Positions 35,373 through 48,200 of a stretch of DNA of 64,000 nucleotides are shown here, piece by piece (positions within the stretch are counted from its first letter, which is position 1; each line of letters begins with the position of its first letter). Under the pieces are notes generated by a model. That model did no database searches. It was given only the letters and a program-made list of their open reading frames with translations, and was not told the origin of the DNA. The stretch comes from Megalobrama amblycephala (lineage: Eukaryota; Chordata; Actinopteri; Cypriniformes; Xenocyprididae). The DNA is taken from the NCBI RefSeq assembly GCF_018812025.1, contig NC_063051.1, forward strand, positions 8,445,896-8,509,895. Direction: 5' to 3'. Made by a program: the position numbers and the translations under genes.

Positions 35373-36330
35373 GGGGCGGTTTCCCGGACAGGGTTTAAAT
35401 TAAGCCAGGACAGACCTTAATCCAGAATAGTTAATCGTGGTTCAAAAAATGGCTTTCTGAAACACAGATTAAGTACAGATTACTAAAACCTGGACTATGG
35501 AGTCCCGATTTAAAATAAACCAGATTAATTTAAAACCAACTGTGCTAATCTGAATTAGCTCGAGAGAGGTTGCCTGTAAAACATGGAATGAACCAAGAAA
35601 AGCTTAAAATTGCATGGAACTGAGAAGCAAATCCAAGAAAAAACAATGGCAGCAAAAAAGACTCCATTATAAAAAACTTAACTAAACAAGAGACATTTAT
35701 TCTAAAGCAAGCAAAATACATCAGCTGTGAAAAAAAAGAAATGCCTCGAAATATGTTTGTAATGAATTATTTTTAAATAGATTAATTCTATATAGCCTAT
35801 ATAATAATCATATGATTATTAATGCTTTTGTTTTGTCCTTTACATAGCAACAAACTAAACATAATTTACACATAAACATATTTACACATGTGATAATCAG
35901 TGTTGACAGTCAAGATGACACTGGTTTGATCCAAAGCACTATCATAGCAGTTGCTGTATTATATAAAAAAAGGCAATTCATGTTAGCAGGTCCTCAACCC
36001 AAACACAAGCTCAACACTTCACCACAACGGTAATCTCAAAATAAACGAGAACTTTTACATAATAGAACATTAAACAGTAAAAAGTCTCTCCATATTCTCA
36101 TCTTTCTAAAAAAAAATGCATAAAATAACACTTTTTCAACATTTACTCTCCCACGTCAGCCCGGTGCAAAGCATGATGGGAAGTGAAAGTCTTGTTTGGA
36201 TTGGGTTACTTGACTGAAACATGTTATTTCAAAATGAAAGCATCAAGTGAGTTCTAGTAACCATTTCAAGTCAAATTAACATGAAGCAATCACATTTGAA
36301 CCAGAAACAATGGTGTTAAATCAAAATAAA

Positions 36331-36376
<46 letters not shown>

Positions 36377-36776
36377 TTTAAATATAAATGTATATATATT
36401 TATATTATAAACCTAATTATAAATTATAAATATATTATACAATATAATATATTAAATATATTTATAAATATATTTTTAATTTATTTTTAAAAAATAAATT
36501 ATATATATATATATATAATAATTTAATACATGTGTCTTCTTTGAAACACAACGTTAATCTGAAGTTAACCTGCCTCCTGGTAGGTTTAATTTAAACCTCA
36601 ATTTAGTCCTGGAGTAGCTCTAGCCTTCCTCCCGGAAATCAGCTTATTAAACTCTGGACTATACAAAGTCTAGGACTATTTTAAACCATGACAGAGAAAG
36701 CAGATTTCTGTTAATCTGGTTTAAAGGGCCATTTTATTCTAGGACTAGGCCTAATCTCTGTCTGGGAAACCGCACC
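35373..36776. mobile_element. DNA transposon with GGGGCGGTTTCCCGGACAGG ends
   Basis: The right end, reverse-complemented, reads GGTGCGGTTTCCCAGACAGA. The arms are rich in inverted copies of AGTCCTAGACT-type motifs. The middle (36331-36520) is a long A run and AT-only DNA. No coding capacity. The family resembles the smaller element at 39408. Confidence 0.6.
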
Positions 36777-36784
36777 TTTATCTC

Positions 36785-36900
36785 ACAATTCTGACTTTTT
36801 TTCTCTCAATTCCTAGTTTATATCTCATAATTCTGATAAATTCTGATAAACACACCGATTAAAAAAAAGGTCAGAATTATGAGATGTAAACTCACAAAGT
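36785..36900. repeat. Foldback repeat (CAATTCTGAC / GTCAGAATTATGAGAT)
   Basis: Inverted copies of AATTCTGA and TCTCATAATTCTGA around a short centre form a simple hairpin-type MITE, abutting the element on its left. Confidence 0.45.
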
Positions 36901-37000
36901 TAAAGTACTTTTTCTAAACTCTTACGTATTGGTAAACGCTTGTTAGCAATTTGGAGAAAAAAAAAAAAAAAAAAAAAAAAAACACAACTGAGAAATAATC

Positions 37001-39133
37001 TTTATTGGCATTTTAAACACAACATAATTTACAAATCATTGAAACTCAGTGTCTTGACATCCTAAACATCCCAAACTCTTCTTTCTGACCAAAAGGGGAA
37101 CCAGAATAATGTGAAATGGAGGTTATTTCATGCGTAATACTTCATTGTGCACATTTCTGAACCACTGTTAGGCATTCAAAATGAGAAAAGAATCTTGAAA
37201 AAACGTTTAAGTATTTAAAATATTCCCTGCAGTTCCATCTCTGATGCGAGCAGGAGGAAAGCCCTTAATCGTGCCAACCACATATTTTTTGACAGTTCCC
37301 AGTCCATTCAAATGTTTCTAACTCAGTACCAAGAACATTTATGAATGCAAGTCTGTGTAGCACTTGTTCATCCAAAGTAAAACATGGGGGAAAATCATCC
37401 AGAAGAACACAAATAACCTTCACAAGGACAGAAAGGTCTTAGTCCAACTTAAAGAAAGGTTTTATCTACTGGGGTAACACATTTACTTTATTTTTGCTCA
37501 AAATGTTCATTTAAGGTCAGAATTTTCAGTCAAAATGATGTTTTATACAACCAAAAAAAAAAAAAAAATTTGTCTTGATTTCCAGTAAAAATATCTAAAT
37601 ATTCACAAAACAAAATAAATTTACTTTCAAAACTTTATATCTTGTAAAAGATATAAAATATATAACAAGTTATTTTTTTCTTACCTTGATCTTTTTTGAT
37701 TTAAGCATACATTAAACAAAAAAAGTGAGGCTTAAAATAGAAAAAAAGTATTGCCAATATGGTAAGAAAAGTAAACTTAATTGAAAACAAGTCTTCAAGT
37801 CTTAATTTAGCATATTTTTACTCATAATCAAGGCAAAAAAAAAAAAAAATTATTAAGAGTTAAATTATTTTTGAACTATATTCCTGTTAGTAACAGTTTA
37901 AATTACAGTATGATATAAAATACTGATGACAATTTGCTTAAGGAAAATACATTTGCGTTATACAATCAGGTCAACATAAGGTATGATAAGGATATCTTTG
38001 CATGTGTAAATAAAATGGCAAGCATCCGTTTGTAAACTTTCAATATCTACATCTTTATGACATTAGAGATGACTTCCACACACTAGACTTTGGATCAGGT
38101 GACCTCATAATCAAAGCCAAACGGATGTTTACGTCTTCCTACCTGGCCAAAGGGCAGATTATTAGAGAAGTCTGGAAACAGTACAGGCAATGGAAAATTC
38201 CATGAATTAAGGTCTACAAGGATGGTCCAACCACAAGAGGGCTGAGTCATACAGGTGTGTAGTAGATCAATTCACGTGTTCTGGAGTTAGATCAAAAGCA
38301 CGGATCAAAGTAAATCCAGAATCAGAACAATAAACAATTCAAACCATCACCAATTAAAAAAATAAATAAGATTGCAGTGCAGTTTAATCCCTCATTCTGT
38401 AATAACATAAAACAAAACTGTCATACAAAAAGCACCAAATCTGAATATTTAAGCAACTCTTATTTGTTTGAGTCAAACCAAAAAAACAAACAAACAAACA
38501 AACAAAAAAACATTCAAAGAACATTTGAACAAAACCACCTCTTCATGTTGGACTGTCTGCTAAAACGTCCACAAAGGCTCTGAGGAGTCTGTCAGTTTGG
38601 GCCCTCTGCAGTCAGAGTTTGTACCATCACTGCACATTCATATTATACCCTCTACTGACCATGACTACAAACTGCACTTCCAACTAAGCAACCTCACTGT
38701 CTGAATGGAGTTTAATAAAGAAAGCAAATCCTTTGAAACAAAGAAAAACAAGCAAAACAAAAGTGAAAATAACCTTTCTACCCACCTCTTTTTACACAAT
38801 TCATAGGAGCCAAATAAAGTAATAGTAAAGTTCCTGTATCACTCAGATACCTTCAGTTGGCTCCATTATCAAAAAGTCTCTTACAAAACAGCTTTGGTCC
38901 AAGAGGGGGTGTCAAAATCCAAACATGAGGTACAATGCTCAAATGTGCAAAAGAAAGTAACAGGTTTTGAAAAAAAAGAAAGGAGAGGCAAGTTGAGGTG
39001 AAAAAGTAAAAGACCTGGGAGGGGGGGGGGGGGGGGGGGGAATGTAGTGTGAATGGAAAGTTAAATAAAAAAACAAGTAAAGATAAGGGAGTGTGAGGCA
39101 GTCGGTGAGATCTCTTAGTCCTGTGAAAGAAGG
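37001..39133 (-). other. Likely pigu 3' UTR
   Basis: No further coding exon is visible after the TGA. On the minus strand AATAAA occurs at 37487-37492 and 37001-37006; which one is used cannot be told from sequence. The stretch is mostly unique apart from A/T runs, and contains a 20-base C tract in transcript sense at 39021-39040. Confidence 0.4.
39021..39040 (+). repeat. G20 homopolymer (C20 in the pigu transcript)
   Basis: Twenty consecutive G on the plus strand, 94 bases beyond the pigu stop codon. Confidence 0.95.
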
Positions 39134-39247
39134 TCACTTTAACACTAGAGTGGCTTCAGTGCCATCTTCCTTCTTCAGGTAGAGGCCGTGCGTCAGGTGA
39201 TGTTCTCGACGCAGGTAGGCATAGAAATAATCCGATACCAGGAGGAT
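39134..39247 (-). CDS. pigu: pigu coding exon 12 and stop
   Basis: Residues 399-435: [20 protein letters not shown], then [17 protein letters not shown] and TGA at 39134-39136. The C-terminus matches the PIGU family closely. Acceptor ccacag. Confidence 0.96.
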   Translation of the reverse strand: MLLVSDYFYAYLRREHHLTHGLYLKKEDGTEATLVLK

Positions 39248-42200
39248 CTGTGGTGGCATAAACACACATGACATTAGTTCATGTATTCTGTAAACTTCAT
39301 AGTACTCACTAAATTAACTTTTAGTTTCGTTATGGGTTCAAACTGTGACAAATGTTGAAAAGGTCATTTATAAAGAAAACCACATACTGTAAATCCCCAG
39401 ACATAATGGCCCGGTTTCACAGACAGGGCTTAGACCTTAGTTCAGTTAGGGCATTTAAGTATCTTTTATAAACGTAGACTAGAAAAAAAAAAAAACACAT
39501 TACTGGTGTGCATCTCGAGACAAAACAATGGCACTGACATATTTTAAGATATGTCAGAGCAAGTTGCTTTCAGTTAAAAAAAGCCCAAACATGCATTTTA
39601 GTCTAGGACTAGCTTAAGCCTTGTCTGTGAAACCGGGGGTAAGTCTAATTTCTAGGGGTGTGACGAGATCTCGTGTGACGAGATCTCGCGAGACTAAACT
39701 GTGACGAGATTTCTCGTCGAGGCGAAAAGTAGTCTCGTGATGTTGCCATGACAGAGTGTTAGGATGATTAGGAAAGAATATGCCACCGCTACATATACAT
39801 TACGCCTCCACTGTCGTTTTGCTTTGTATTTAAATAAAAAACATTTAATTCAGTTGGATAACGGACGCCGCCGCTCCATATTTACAGAGTTACGCGCGAC
39901 CGTTGAAAGTGAAAGTAAACATAAGCGCGTATTCAAACGCGATCTCAATACCCCGCATTTTGAAAGCGGCTCCCTGATGAATACAGATATCTCTCAACAT
40001 GAAAGCTATTTTAGGCTGGGCAGTGTAGTTGTAACCATCTCTCAGCTCTGTATCAAAGAAAAATGTGGTCTTATTTGCATGACTGACATGAAAACGAATA
40101 ACAGTTTTCTCTTAATCTTATTAAGCACAAACAGTAAGGTTTCATTTGTTAACATTAGTTAATGCACTGTAAACTATGAACTAAAAATTAATGACTATTT
40201 TAATTAACTAACATATATGTTAGTTAATAAAATAAACAAAGATTACTAAATACTGTAGTATAGATATTGCTCATTGTTAGTTGATGTTGGTTAATACATT
40301 AATGTTAATAAATGAGACCTTATTGTAAAGTGTTAACATTTTTATTTATACTGTTTTTATTTCTATGATCAGTTTGTGGAAAGGAGTTCAGTTAGGAGGT
40401 CTACAGTTGTAGAAGCTCATAAATTATGTACAGTAAGGTCTGAAGAGACTGAAATCATACAGAAGAGAAGTCAGTCAGTTGAGTTAGTAGCAAAACATTT
40501 TACAGTACTTGAGTATTGTTGTCTTTTACTGCATATGATAATTCACACTCAGAAAGTAGAACTGAAATGACATTCATTACAAGATGATTAGTTAAAACAT
40601 TTCAAATACACCTGCAGAATATTTTTTCTAGTCATGATTTCACCATTGAGGATTTCTTAAAAATAGTGTGTAAAAATCTTGTCTCGTCTCGTCTCGTGAA
40701 CTCAGTCTCGAGTCTCGTCTCGTCTCGTGAGATACCTGTCTCGTCACACCCCTACTAATTTCTCTACAAAAAATATGGGATTTGTTGTCACATTGTGAAG
40801 CAAGCACGAGGTGCACGTGCCTCGTGTGTAAGGCGTGCTGCAAGCAGTCCTGGTTAACCTAATACGGGACTGTTTAGCTGAAAGTGATACAAGTTAATGA
40901 ATAATGAAACCTTGTTCCTACATCGATTTTTCCACTCACAATTTGTTAGCCTAGTAGCTGTAAACACTGTCATATCCAAAATTTTCAAACATCAAAAACT
41001 AGGAGTGGATAACTGCTGCTATATTTGCAGTTAACCTTTATTTTACTAGTTTTTTTTTTTTGCTATGCATTTCAATAGACCTTTCTTTCTTCCATCTTTT
41101 TTTGCAACCTGACACCAGGTTGTGTATAATACCTCCATAAGTACAGGAAAATACCTGGCATGACAGGCTTCTATTATAGTCTAATGAACATAGAAACAGA
41201 CTCTACCTTGAGGCTAAAAACTAAGAATAAAACGTCGTTTTTGGCTATCTTAAAGCAGAGGTACCCAAACCGGTTTCTTGAGATCTACCTTCCAGCAGAG
41301 TTCAGGGGCACGTTCAAGCTCGAACCGGTGCGCAACGTTTTGCTACGGTTTCCCTGTTGAATGACATGTTTCCTGGAAACGGTGTGCAACAGGTTTGAGA
41401 TACGTTTTCTCTTGTTTGGTGGGTGTGTCAAAAATGTTAGCCCAATCAGCATCAACATGCATATAAACCACGCGGTATTAAAGGTGCCCTAGAATTAAAT
41501 ATTTAATTTATCTCGGCATAGTTAAATAACAAGAGTTCAGTACATGGAAATGACATACAGTGAGTCTCAAACTCCATTGTTTCCTCCTCCTTATATAAAT
41601 CTCATTTGTTTAAAAGACCTCCGAAGAACAGGCGAATCTCAACATAACACCGACTGTTATGCAACAGTCGGCATCATTAATATGTACGCTCCCAATATTT
41701 GCATATGCCAGCTCATGTTCAAGGCTTTACACAAGGACAGCCAGGATTAATGTCTGGATCTGTGCACAGCTGAATCATCAGACTAGGTAAGCAAGCAAGG
41801 ACAACAGCGAAAAATGGCAGATGGAGCGATAATAACTGACATGATCCATGATAACATGATATTTTTAGTGATATTTGTTAATTGTCTTTCTAAATGTTTC
41901 ATTAGCATGTTGCTAATGTACTGTTAAATGTGACGAACACTTTGTAAAGAACAATTTTGAGGGTTATATTAACTGTGTGCAGTTAAAAAAATTTATTTAA
42001 AAAAATCTATAGGGTATTTTGAGCTGAAACTTCACAGACACATTTGGGGACACCTTATACTTATATTACATCTTTTAAAAAGACATTCTACAGCACCTTT
42101 AAAGTCATCGGAACAGGGTGTTCAACGCACCACCGTTTCCGTTTAAAAAAACGTTTTGCAACGTTTTGTCGGGGCTGAACGCAGCCCTGCTCTAACCCCG

Positions 42201-45200
42201 ATCAAACACAACTGAAGTAGGTAATTAGGATCTTCAAGAGCACTTGATAATTACAGACAGGTGTGTTTGATCAGGGTTAGACCTGAACTCTGCAGGTAGG
42301 TAGATCTCCAGGAGCAGGATTGGGCACCCCTGCCTTAACGACTTGTTGCCTAACATATCAATATTGTATTTCCAACTGTTTTTAAGTGAAGTGGCTTGAC
42401 AAGATGGGACCCTTTACCTGTCCAAAGTTGAAGAGCAACGTGATGGCATAGTAGAAATTTGAGTTGGCACTGCCAGCGTATATCCACAGATGCCAGAGTA
42501 CAGGAAAGAGCGCTGAGCACGCCAACAGCACACATGACACCAGGAAGATGTTTCTCAAAACTGAGAAAGAAAGAAAAGGCACTCATTTCTACAATTCAAT
42601 ACATGCATCTGATTTCATTAAAAAGCTAGCTAGCAAATTTCAACTCACTCCAATTGCACAAAAACAAATAGAGTGCACGTCTTTGCAGACTTCTGTGTAC
42701 ACAGAATTTCACTGAAAACTCTGCAGAATTTGAATGTCACTCACAAATTGTCTACCAACACAAATGCATTTAACAAAAATTTTTACCTTGCACTCTTAAA
42801 AATGAAATTTGGTCATTTATTGGTCAATGGTTCTGTGAACAAAACTAACATCCATGGAACTTTTCCATTGCACAAAAGGTTCTATATAGAGGAAAACGGT
42901 TCTGTAGATTTAAAACAAAAATGTTCTTCACACATAGAAAACAAACTAGCAATAGCAAGAATCAATGGTTCATGGTTATAACATAACTGCCTATTGTTAC
43001 GTCCTGAGGAAGTATTTTGTGTATAAATGTGTTTGAACGTGTATTTTACTCTGTGTTGAGTTATTTTTGCCATGTGCTCCGCCTCTCTCCCTCATTCTGC
43101 TTGCCTTGCTGTTAATTAGCCACACCTGTTGCTCATAAGGAGTGCGCTGCAGAGCTACGTTATAAGAGAGCAGAGTGAACACTGCTTGGAGAGGTTCACT
43201 TCTCCCCTGTACCAGACTTTTTTTTTTTGCGCAATTGAGTGTAAAACCAGTGTGTTGACTTTTGAATTGAAGTTAGTTTGCACTCTTGTGATGGGAAGTC
43301 TGGCTCTTTTCAAAGATTTGGCTCAGCTCCCTTAGAAGAGCCGGCTCTTACGGTTCCCAAACGGCTCTTCGTTTAGTATCACTCAGAGCCTTCTATTTTA
43401 GCCAGATTTAAGGATTGTGAATGAATGGTTTGTGTGTTGGTAAGCAATTTTTCTTCAGTGTTTTCATAAAAGCCTTATTTTTATGCATTTTTTCATTACA
43501 AAAAATACACAGTTACTATTTAACATTTTAATATAACTTTAATTGAACAATTGAAAACAGAATCACAGCAAATAAATGCATCCAGATGCTGCTGCTTTTT
43601 TGGTTTTTACTCATTTCTTAACTTTTTTCCCAAGGCACTTGCAGTTAAATCTAGCTCCCCTGCCTCTCTCTATACCTGGCCTGTACCACTACACTCGCTA
43701 TCTCTGGAGCATGTGTCCCCCTTCATTCTTTCACATAATGGTATGATCCTAGTCTATCCTCCATTGTGTGTGCTCTGGTGTCAAAACAGTGTTGCAGGCC
43801 TTTTGTTATCAGGTAGTGATTTTTCTTTTCTTTCTAACATTGTTTTGGTATAAAAAGGTTTTTTTCTTATCTTACTTTTATGTTATGGGAAGCTGTTGGA
43901 AAGGGGGTGCCACTTTTTCTTTTGTAATATGTTTATCCCTGTTTTTGGTTAGCCAGGGAGTGGAGGGAAGCCTATGTTGTTTAATTCTTTTCTTTTATCT
44001 GCATAGGTCATTTAGTTCTCCTTCCAATAGTTAGTAACCCTTTTGTTTGTTTTGGCTAGCCCCTGTCCTGAAGATTATTTGCTTCCATTTTCTTTGCTTA
44101 ACTAAAATAAATAACTTTAATTTGCATCATTGAGTGGTTGACTCACATTTCTGGGGCAGAGGACTGAAGGAAATCCTCCATGTTTTTCGGTTTATGTTTC
44201 TACTTTTTGGTTTAATTTAATCCTGTTACTGTCTCCCAACCCTATACTGGGAGAACTTGTAACACTACTGACCTTTTATTGTTTAAAAAAAAAAAAAAGA
44301 AAGGACAACACCTCTCATATGCCCAAATTTCCTGTTTAATTAGGAAACCTGTTAACATATTTAAATGAAAAGAGACTCACATCGGTAGAGGTGACTCCAG
44401 GCTGGCAAAAATGCCATGTATAGGGCGACATCTCCCACGGTGGGGTACGACTTAAAGATGGAGATGATGGCAATCTGCATGAAGATGAGGAACACTGGAT
44501 GCTCCCTGTTTGAATGAAGTTTTTACCCATAAGAGTGCTATACATGTTAAATGAATGCATTGCTTTATGTGTTGCCCATGTTCAGCCATATGCAAGACCT
44601 ACTTGAGTTTGATGGAAAGCGGGATGGTGTAAAAAAAGACATTGATCTGGAAGACGCAGATGAAGAAGAGACGAAAGTGCTCAAACATCTCTGCGAAGAA
44701 GTACCAGAAGAGTCCGATGTTTGGAGTGAGGTCTGGAACAGAAAATCTGTGGAAAACACACACACACAAACATACTGTAGATATCGGAATAATAAACAAG
44801 TATTTGATTAATCATAACAGAGTGTGATGTATGACTGCTGACTGACATGAATCCATAGACAGAAGGGATGAAGTCCCAGGAGCCCAGGAGGAAGAAAGAG
44901 AGTCCAGTGATCACCACCAGACTGCCCACATATATGAACACATACTGAAGAGTGAAGAACCAGAAACTACTTCTCCTCAGGTTTACTGGGATATACAACC
45001 TCTGAGAGAGAGAGAGAGAGAGAGAGAGGGGTTTCATTTTGGTCATCAGTGACTGTTTACATGCACCCTCATAACATGGCTGTAATAAGATTTAGACATT
45101 ACAATTAAACTTCACCTCACGTAAACAAATCTTTAATCAAATTGATGCGATTAAGCTCATAATTATAGTAAAATATGTGGCATATGCTGATTTTAATCAC

Positions 45201-48200
45201 AATAAACAGGCATGTAAACACTTTAATCATATCTATTCCACTCTGAATCCGCACACTGATGATGTCGTCATGCACAGATTCATAAACGTAGAGGTAAAGA
45301 AGGCATCACATTTTTAGGGTGCTGAATAAACTGAGTTCATGTTGACAACATTGCATGACATGAATATAATTCGGTATAGTGATGGTCAAAATAAAGACAG
45401 TTTTAGTCGCGTCACCGAAAAAATCCAACACATCCATAGAAATGTGTTTTGCATTTGATGCAAGTGGTCAGTAACACATTATGTGAATAATGGTGGTAAA
45501 AATAACCTCAATTCCTAGTGAATAAACAGAATAATGAAAATTGCATGTAAACAGGAGTGAAGACGTTTGCTCGTGTCATGTAAACATCTTACTGCGGTTA
45601 AGTCCTTACTCTCATTATTGAAAATAATACCATTATTGGTGCACATGTCAACATAGTCAGGCTCATGTAAATGGTACCTGCACTAGTCTGAGTGCAAACT
45701 CTCACCTGCAGGAGGAACAATAATGCAGGAGCAAACAGGGTCAGAGGATAGATGGATTGATATGTGGCCAAGGCCAAAAATATCCCGCTCAACAAGGCAC
45801 TACCTAAAAAAAAAGACAACACCATATACAGTAAACCTGTACATCTATAGACATAATGCCATGCTCTATAAATAGTAGTTACATATGACCTGCTGTTCAT
45901 TTCTTAATAATTACACAAATCAAAAACTGTTGAAGATAAATGTGTTTCTGATTGATGTGTGCTGATCTCAGTCATTCCTAAATAAGACCGGTGACTCAAA
46001 AACAAGACACTCTCACTGAGATGCTTTAGAACCATTACAATTTCTTTGCATATTTGCGACCATTCAAAAGTTTGGGGCCGCTAAAATGTTTTAAAAAGAA
46101 ATCTCTTATGCTCATTCAGGATGGATTTATTTGAATAAAAATACAGTAAAAACAGCGATATTGTCAAATATTATTATAATTACAAATAACTGTTTTCTAT
46201 TTGAGTATATTTTAAAATGTAATTTATTCCTCTGATGCAAAGTTAAAATTTCAGCATCATTACTCCAGTCTTCAGTTTCACATGATCCTTCAGAAATCAT
46301 TCTAATATGCTGATTTGCTGGTCAAAAAATATTTCTTTTTATTATTAATGTTGAAAACAGTTGTTTCAAGATTCTAGATGGATAGAAATTTTTAAAAAAG
46401 AACAGCATTTATTTCAAATAGAATTATTTTGTAACATTATAAAGTCATTACTCATCAATTTAACACATCCTTGCTAAATATAAGTATTAATTTCATTAAA
46501 AAAATAAATCTTATTGACACCTAACTTTTGAATGATAGTGTACATGCAAATGCAAAAAATGTTTGTATAGTGGGTCTGTGATATCAAGACGCAATGTCAA
46601 GACTACAGTCTGGCATACTGTTTCACTACTGACTCAGAAGTATGTACTTCACCAGCAAAATGCTTTGGTTGCAATGCAGAAGAATGCAAATCAGGAAGTT
46701 TTGATTTAAAAAAAAGTTTGTCCCATCTTTAAGTGCACTAAGAGAAACTCACCTTTTAATGTACAGAGAATGAAGAGCGCAATAATGGCATTGTTCAGCC
46801 CACAAGTCGACTTTGCCACACAAGACAGGATGGTGAAGGGGTTCAACAGATAACTGCAAGACAATTAGTCAAATGAAAATGCATGCCTTCGTTTTTTCTG
46901 AAAACTTATTGTTGCTTTACTTTAAATTAAAAAAAGTGATTGCATAGTCTTGATTTAAAGCTTGAACAGAACTTACAACATGGCAACTTTGAGGGGGATG
47001 TAGAACATCTCCTTGGGAGAGCGGAGGAGCTCCAAACAGTCGGCGGGATACCGGTCCGATTCCAAGGCATATTTCTGTTTTCTAAACTACAAAATACACC
47101 AAGATGCAAGACATTTTAATCTATCCCAAAATAAATCTTTAAATAAAAAAAAAACAAAAAAAAAACAATAACAAAACATAATAAATTAACAGGCTCTAAC
47201 TTCTGAAACGCACAAATATCAACAAAAAACAAGACATAACTTACCACATTCTTGTTATAAGTCTGGATTGACAGATAAAGAGCCACTGCTGTGATTCCAT
47301 CTGCTATCTGATGACAATGTTATACGAGTAAATTTACATGTGTGAAGTTTGCACAAGAACACAAACACAGTACTTATGATCTATTGTTCAAACACACTTT
47401 CTGCATCTTTAACATCTTGTTATAGGTTATGTTATCTTTTCATCCTCATACACTCACTCTCACTTCAATCACTCTAATCTTTTTTTGTTGGAAATTCACA
47501 GCAAACTGGAAAATTGCATAGTAAATCACATTTGGGATTGTCGCTTCCACTTGCCCATTTTGCACGGTCTACTGATGTGTAAAAAAAAAACAAAGACAAA
47601 CAAAAAAATAAGGACTTACCATAAAAACAACCTCTGCATAGTCCACCACAAAATGAAAGAGGTATATGACAAGGGGTGTCTGGAAGAAATAATCATAAAA
47701 AAGCTGATATCTGACTGTAGAATTGAAAATTTAAAGAAAATTGATCAGACACATAGATAGTGATGTGCAAATCAAATAGAACTTACTTCATGAAACACAT
47801 CTCCTGAGTAAGGTGAGACCCCAAGATCCAACAAGGCAAGACCCTCCACAACTGTTTAATCCACAAATCAATCACATTATGCATTTAACAACTAAAGCAA
47901 AGAATTTGAAGACCATTTACAATTGCATGGCCTTTAAAAAGATATTTCACATTATATATTAAACAATGACAGCACTGTCCTACAGTGTGACATGAGATAC
48001 TCCATCTAATACTAATTTACACAACAATTTCTGTATAATTATTATACGTACAGTTTAAAAGAACAGCATGCATTATATTAATTAGAATATTTAGAGTTTT
48101 AAAAAATTTTTTTTTTACACCACAGAACTACTTAAATGAAAAAAAATATTGATGCTAATGTTGATGAAGGAAATAAAAAATTAAATTAAACACAAATTAA

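Larger units (their letters stand above)
41253..42334. mobile_element. Outer MITE with GAGATCTACCT / AGGTAGATCTCC ends, pigu intron 11
   Basis: Left GCAGAGGTACCCAAACCGGT ... GAGATCTACCTTCC, right GTAGATCTCCAGGAGCAGGA then GGGCACCCCTGC. A later element (41305-42187) and a Kolobok-like copy (41482-42098) sit inside. Confidence 0.55.

Noticed and set aside
39764..40162. 132-residue plus-strand open frame
   Set aside because: Lies wholly inside a hAT element with intact TSD; no transposase motif and no splice context.
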